Source: Candidatus Kosakonia sp. 282A-S69 (lineage in GTDB: Bacteria > Pseudomonadota > Gammaproteobacteria > Enterobacterales > Enterobacteriaceae). From it: 64,000 nt of DNA. Location: the NCBI RefSeq assembly GCF_029433855.1, contig NZ_JAROAU010000003.1, positions 2,602,756 through 2,666,755 of the forward strand, written 5' to 3'. This document shows positions 61,032 to 64,000 of the stretch, piece after piece; the stretch's first letter is position 1; the number at the start of each line of letters is the position of its first letter. The notes under the pieces are model-generated. The model was not told the DNA's origin. It made no database searches and saw only the letters and a list, made by a program, of their open reading frames with translations. A program made the position numbers and the translations under genes.

Positions 61032-62543
61032 ATGGAGTTCAGTGTAAAAAGCGGTAGCCCGGAGAAACAGCGGAGTGCCTGCATCGTTGTTGGCGTCTTT
61101 GAACCGCGCCGGCTCTCTCCGATTGCCGAGCAGCTGGATAAAATCAGCGACGGTTATATCAGTGCGCTGCTGCGTCGCGGCGAACTGGAAGGCAAGCCGG
61201 GTCAAACCCTGCTGCTTCACCATGTGCCAAATGTGCTTTCCGAACGTATTTTGCTGATTGGCTGCGGAAAAGAGCGTGAATTAGATGAGCGTCAGTACAA
61301 GCAGGTCATTCAGAAAACGATAAATACGCTGAATGATACCGGCTCAATGGAAGCGGTCTGCTTCCTGACCGAACTGCACGTTAAAGGGCGCAACACCTAC
61401 TGGAAAGTGCGCCAGGCCGTTGAGACGGCGAAAGAGACCCTCTACAGCTTCGATCAGTTGAAGACCACCAAGAGCGAGCCGCGTCGCCCGCTGCGTAAAA
61501 TGGTCTTCAACGTGCCGACCCGTCGCGAGCTGACCAGCGGCGAGCGCGCGATCCAGCATGGTCTGGCAATCTCCGCCGGTATCAAAGCGGCGAAAGATCT
61601 CGGCAATATGCCGCCAAATATCTGTAACCCGGCCTATCTTGCCTCCCACGCGCGCCAGCTGGCGGACTCCTACAGCAAAAATGTCACCACCCGCGTCATT
61701 GGCGAACAGCAGATGCGCGAGCTGGGCATGTGCTCCTATCTCGCCGTCGGCCAGGGTTCGCAGAACGAATCGCTGATGTCGGTAATTGAGTACAAGGGCA
61801 ATCCGTCTGAAGACGCGCGCCCGATTGTGCTGGTCGGCAAAGGGCTGACCTTTGACTCCGGCGGTATCTCGCTCAAGCCTGGCGAAGGCATGGATGAGAT
61901 GAAGTACGACATGTGCGGCGCGGCGGCGGTGTATGGCGTAATGCGCATGGTGGCTGAACTGCAACTGCCGATCAACGTCACCGGCGTGCTGGCGGGGTGT
62001 GAAAACATGCCTGGTGGACGCGCGTACCGCCCGGGCGATGTGCTCACCACCATGTCCGGCCAGACGGTTGAAGTGCTTAATACCGATGCCGAAGGCCGCC
62101 TGGTGCTGTGCGATGTGCTGACCTACGTTGAGCGTTTCGAGCCGGAAGCGGTGATCGACGTGGCGACGTTAACCGGCGCCTGCGTAATTGCGCTGGGTCA
62201 CCACATCACTGGTCTGCTGTCGAACCACAATCCGCTGGCCCATGAGCTGATTGGTGCCTCCGAGCAGGCGGGCGATCGCGCCTGGCGTCTGCCGATGAGC
62301 GATGAGTATCAGGAGCAGTTAGAGTCCAATTTTGCGGATATGGCGAATATCGGCGGCCGTCCTGGCGGTGCGATCACCGCGGGCTGCTTCCTCGCGCGCT
62401 TTACCCGCAAATACAATTGGGCGCACCTGGATATCGCCGGCACCGCGTGGCGTTCCGGTAAAGCGAAAGGCGCCACCGGCCGCCCGGTCGCGATGCTGTC
62501 GCAGTTCCTGCTCAATCGCGCCGGGTTTAACGGCGAAGAGTAA
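61032..62543 (+). CDS. pepA: Leucyl aminopeptidase PepA
   Basis: 503 residues, as in E. coli. The M17 metallopeptidase signature [16 protein letters not shown] and the metal/substrate residues in [16 protein letters not shown] are intact. Cytoplasmic hexamer that trims leucine and other residues; PepA also binds DNA for Xer recombination at cer sites and regulates carAB. Divergent from lptFG. Confidence 0.98.
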   Translation: MEFSVKSGSPEKQRSACIVVGVFEPRRLSPIAEQLDKISDGYISALLRRGELEGKPGQTLLLHHVPNVLSERILLIGCGKERELDERQYKQVIQKTINTLNDTGSMEAVCFLTELHVKGRNTYWKVRQAVETAKETLYSFDQLKTTKSEPRRPLRKMVFNVPTRRELTSGERAIQHGLAISAGIKAAKDLGNMPPNICNPAYLASHARQLADSYSKNVTTRVIGEQQMRELGMCSYLAVGQGSQNESLMSVIEYKGNPSEDARPIVLVGKGLTFDSGGISLKPGEGMDEMKYDMCGAAAVYGVMRMVAELQLPINVTGVLAGCENMPGGRAYRPGDVLTTMSGQTVEVLNTDAEGRLVLCDVLTYVERFEPEAVIDVATLTGACVIALGHHITGLLSNHNPLAHELIGASEQAGDRAWRLPMSDEYQEQLESNFADMANIGGRPGGAITAGCFLARFTRKYNWAHLDIAGTAWRSGKAKGATGRPVAMLSQFLLNRAGFNGEE

Positions 62544-62558
62544 CATGTGACTTTGTTC

Positions 62559-62628
62559 GCCGGATGGCGGCTGCGCCTTATCCGGCCTACAAAACAGCGT
62601 AGGCCCGGTAAGCGTAGCGCCACCGGGC
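62559..62628. repeat. REP/BIME pair
   Basis: GCCGGATGGCGGCTGCGCCT then TATCCGGCCTAC (62559-62590) and an inverted partner GTAGGCCCGGTAAGCGTAGC then GCCACCGGGC (62599-62628), between pepA and holC. Confidence 0.88.
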
Positions 62629-62662
62629 TTTGCATTTAAAACCTCAACCAAAAGCCCCATAT

Positions 62663-63106
62663 ATGAAAAATGCGACGTTCTATCTTCTCGACAGTGACAA
62701 CACCGCCGATGGCTTAAGCGCCGTCGAGCAGCTGGTGTGTGAGATTGCCGCAGAACGTTGGCGTCATGGCAAACGCGTGCTGATCGCCTGCGTCGATGAG
62801 CAGCAGGCCATTCGTCTTGATGAAGCGCTGTGGGCGCGACCGGCAGAGAGTTTTGTGCCGCACAACCTGGCCGGTGAAGGTCCGCGCGGCGGTGCGCCGG
62901 TCGAGATAGCCTGGCCGGCGAAACGTAACAGCAGCCCGCGTGACATCTTAATCAGCCTGCGCGCGGAATTTGCAGATTTTGCCACCGCTTTCACAGAAGT
63001 GATAGACTTCGTTCCTCACGAAGACTCCCTGAAACAACTGGCTCGCGAACGCTATAAAGCCTACCGCGTGGCCGGTTTTAACCTGAACACGGCAACCTGG
63101 AAATAA
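62663..63106 (+). CDS. holC: DNA polymerase III chi subunit HolC
   Basis: 147 residues ([18 protein letters not shown]), the same length as in E. coli. HolC joins the clamp loader (via psi) to SSB. ATG at 62663; the stop TAA overlaps the valS ATG (TAATG), a conserved coupling. Confidence 0.97.
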   Translation: MKNATFYLLDSDNTADGLSAVEQLVCEIAAERWRHGKRVLIACVDEQQAIRLDEALWARPAESFVPHNLAGEGPRGGAPVEIAWPAKRNSSPRDILISLRAEFADFATAFTEVIDFVPHEDSLKQLARERYKAYRVAGFNLNTATWK

Positions 63107-64000
63107 TGGAAAAGACATACAACCCCAAAGATATCGAACAGCCGCTGTACGAGCAGTGGGAAAAGCAGGGCTATTTCAAACCGAACGGTGATGAAAGCCA
63201 GGAAAGCTTCTGCATCATGATCCCGCCGCCGAACGTCACCGGCAGTTTGCATATGGGCCACGCCTTCCAGCAGACCATCATGGACACCATGATCCGCTAC
63301 CAGCGCATGCAGGGGAAAAACACCCTCTGGCAGGCCGGTACTGACCACGCGGGTATCGCCACCCAGATGGTGGTGGAGCGTAAGATTGCCGCTGAAGAGG
63401 GGAAAACCCGCCACGATTACGGCCGCGATGCCTTTATCGACAAAATCTGGCAGTGGAAAGCGGAATCCGGCGGCACCATCACCCGCCAGATGCGCCGTCT
63501 TGGCAACTCCGTGGACTGGGAGCGCGAGCGCTTCACCATGGATGAAGGCCTCTCCAATGCCGTGAAAGAGGTGTTCGTCCGTCTCTACAAAGAGGATCTG
63601 ATTTACCGCGGCAAACGCCTGGTAAACTGGGACCCGAAACTGCGCACCGCGATCTCCGATCTGGAAGTGGAAAACCGCGAGTCCAAAGGCTCGATGTGGC
63701 ACATCCGCTACCCGCTGGCTGACGGCGCGAAAACCGCCGACGGTAAAGATTACCTGGTGGTGGCTACCACCCGTCCGGAAACCCTGCTCGGCGATACCGG
63801 TGTTGCGGTAAACCCGGAAGATCCGCGCTACAAAGATCTGATTGGCAAATTCGTGCTGCTGCCGCTGGTGAATCGCCGCATTCCGATTGTGGGTGACGAA
63901 CACGCCGATATGGAAAAGGGCACCGGCTGCGTGAAGATCACCCCGGCGCACGACTTTAACGACTACGAAGTGGGTCGTCGTCACGCCCTGCCGATGATCA
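63106..64000 (+). CDS. valS: Valyl-tRNA synthetase, 5' part
   Basis: 298 codons are in the window, beginning [20 protein letters not shown] at the ATG sharing the holC stop, and it continues beyond the right edge. Class I signature [15 protein letters not shown] (HIGH box variant HMGH) is present, then [14 protein letters not shown] and the start of the editing domain ([18 protein letters not shown]). Charges tRNA-Val with valine. Confidence 0.97.
   Translation, partial: MEKTYNPKDIEQPLYEQWEKQGYFKPNGDESQESFCIMIPPPNVTGSLHMGHAFQQTIMDTMIRYQRMQGKNTLWQAGTDHAGIATQMVVERKIAAEEGKTRHDYGRDAFIDKIWQWKAESGGTITRQMRRLGNSVDWERERFTMDEGLSNAVKEVFVRLYKEDLIYRGKRLVNWDPKLRTAISDLEVENRESKGSMWHIRYPLADGAKTADGKDYLVVATTRPETLLGDTGVAVNPEDPRYKDLIGKFVLLPLVNRRIPIVGDEHADMEKGTGCVKITPAHDFNDYEVGRRHALPMI

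Noticed and set aside
1..64000. CRISPR array
   Set aside because: No run of regularly spaced direct repeats of 24-40 bases was seen on either strand.
1..64000. Insertion sequences with transposase genes
   Set aside because: No DDE or HUH transposase frame, whole or broken, was recognised; the mobile DNA here is integrase-based.

Overview
The window is chromosomal DNA from a member of the Enterobacteriaceae. The right end has the conserved order leuX tRNA - ahr - lptG - lptF - pepA - holC - valS known from Escherichia coli, and most backbone proteins are near-identical in length to their E. coli counterparts. A single-chain dihydroxyacetone kinase, an osmotic bet operon and an orphan vgrG suggest a plant- or soil-associated relative of Kosakonia, Enterobacter or Klebsiella. 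The genus cannot be fixed from the sequence alone.

Left part (1-8 kb): the 3' end of a very large mosaic toxin-like protein, with a papain-like deamidase triad of the Pasteurella-toxin type and a C80-like cysteine-protease domain. It converges on an HExxH metallopeptidase gene with a lipoprotein partner, followed by a chemotaxis receptor. From 7.7 to 18 kb there is a probably Fur-controlled iron-type ABC importer with an MFS exporter, converging on an RND efflux pump (adaptor + pump) led by its own two-component system. From 18 to 26 kb come a MipA-type porin-like protein, a 30-residue membrane peptide, two acetyltransferases and the complete betIBA/betT glycine-betaine system.

Middle (26-40 kb): an orphan T6SS spike gene (vgrG) whose tail changes base composition, three small related membrane proteins, a DUF1493 and a DUF4153 protein, a chaperone-usher fimbrial operon with a FimB/E-type recombinase next to a 344-base switch-like region, the SymE/SymR SOS toxin-antisense pair, and a second copy of the HExxH/lipoprotein cassette.

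Island (about 40,578-52,554): a 12-kb AT-rich integrative element in the 3' end of tRNA-Leu(CAA) (leuX). It is bounded by a repeat of the tRNA 3' end. It carries a three-gene operon (DUF262 protein, DUF3696 ATPase, unknown third protein) that looks like an undescribed defence module, a ParA-like ATPase with a small partner, a solitary membrane protein, AlpA, a probable type II restriction-modification pair, and a P4-type integrase interrupted by an in-frame TGA. A repeated 9-mer, ATACCATCA, occurs near both ends, and one copy overlaps the -10 box of the cargo promoter.

Right part (52.5-64 kb): leuX, an HNH nuclease/methyltransferase pair, a phage-type lysozyme, ahr, dhaKL, a small membrane protein, the lipopolysaccharide export genes lptFG, and divergently pepA, holC and the start of valS. 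The best candidates for something new are the three-gene island operon, the mosaic toxin, and the twice-occurring HExxH/lipoprotein cassette.
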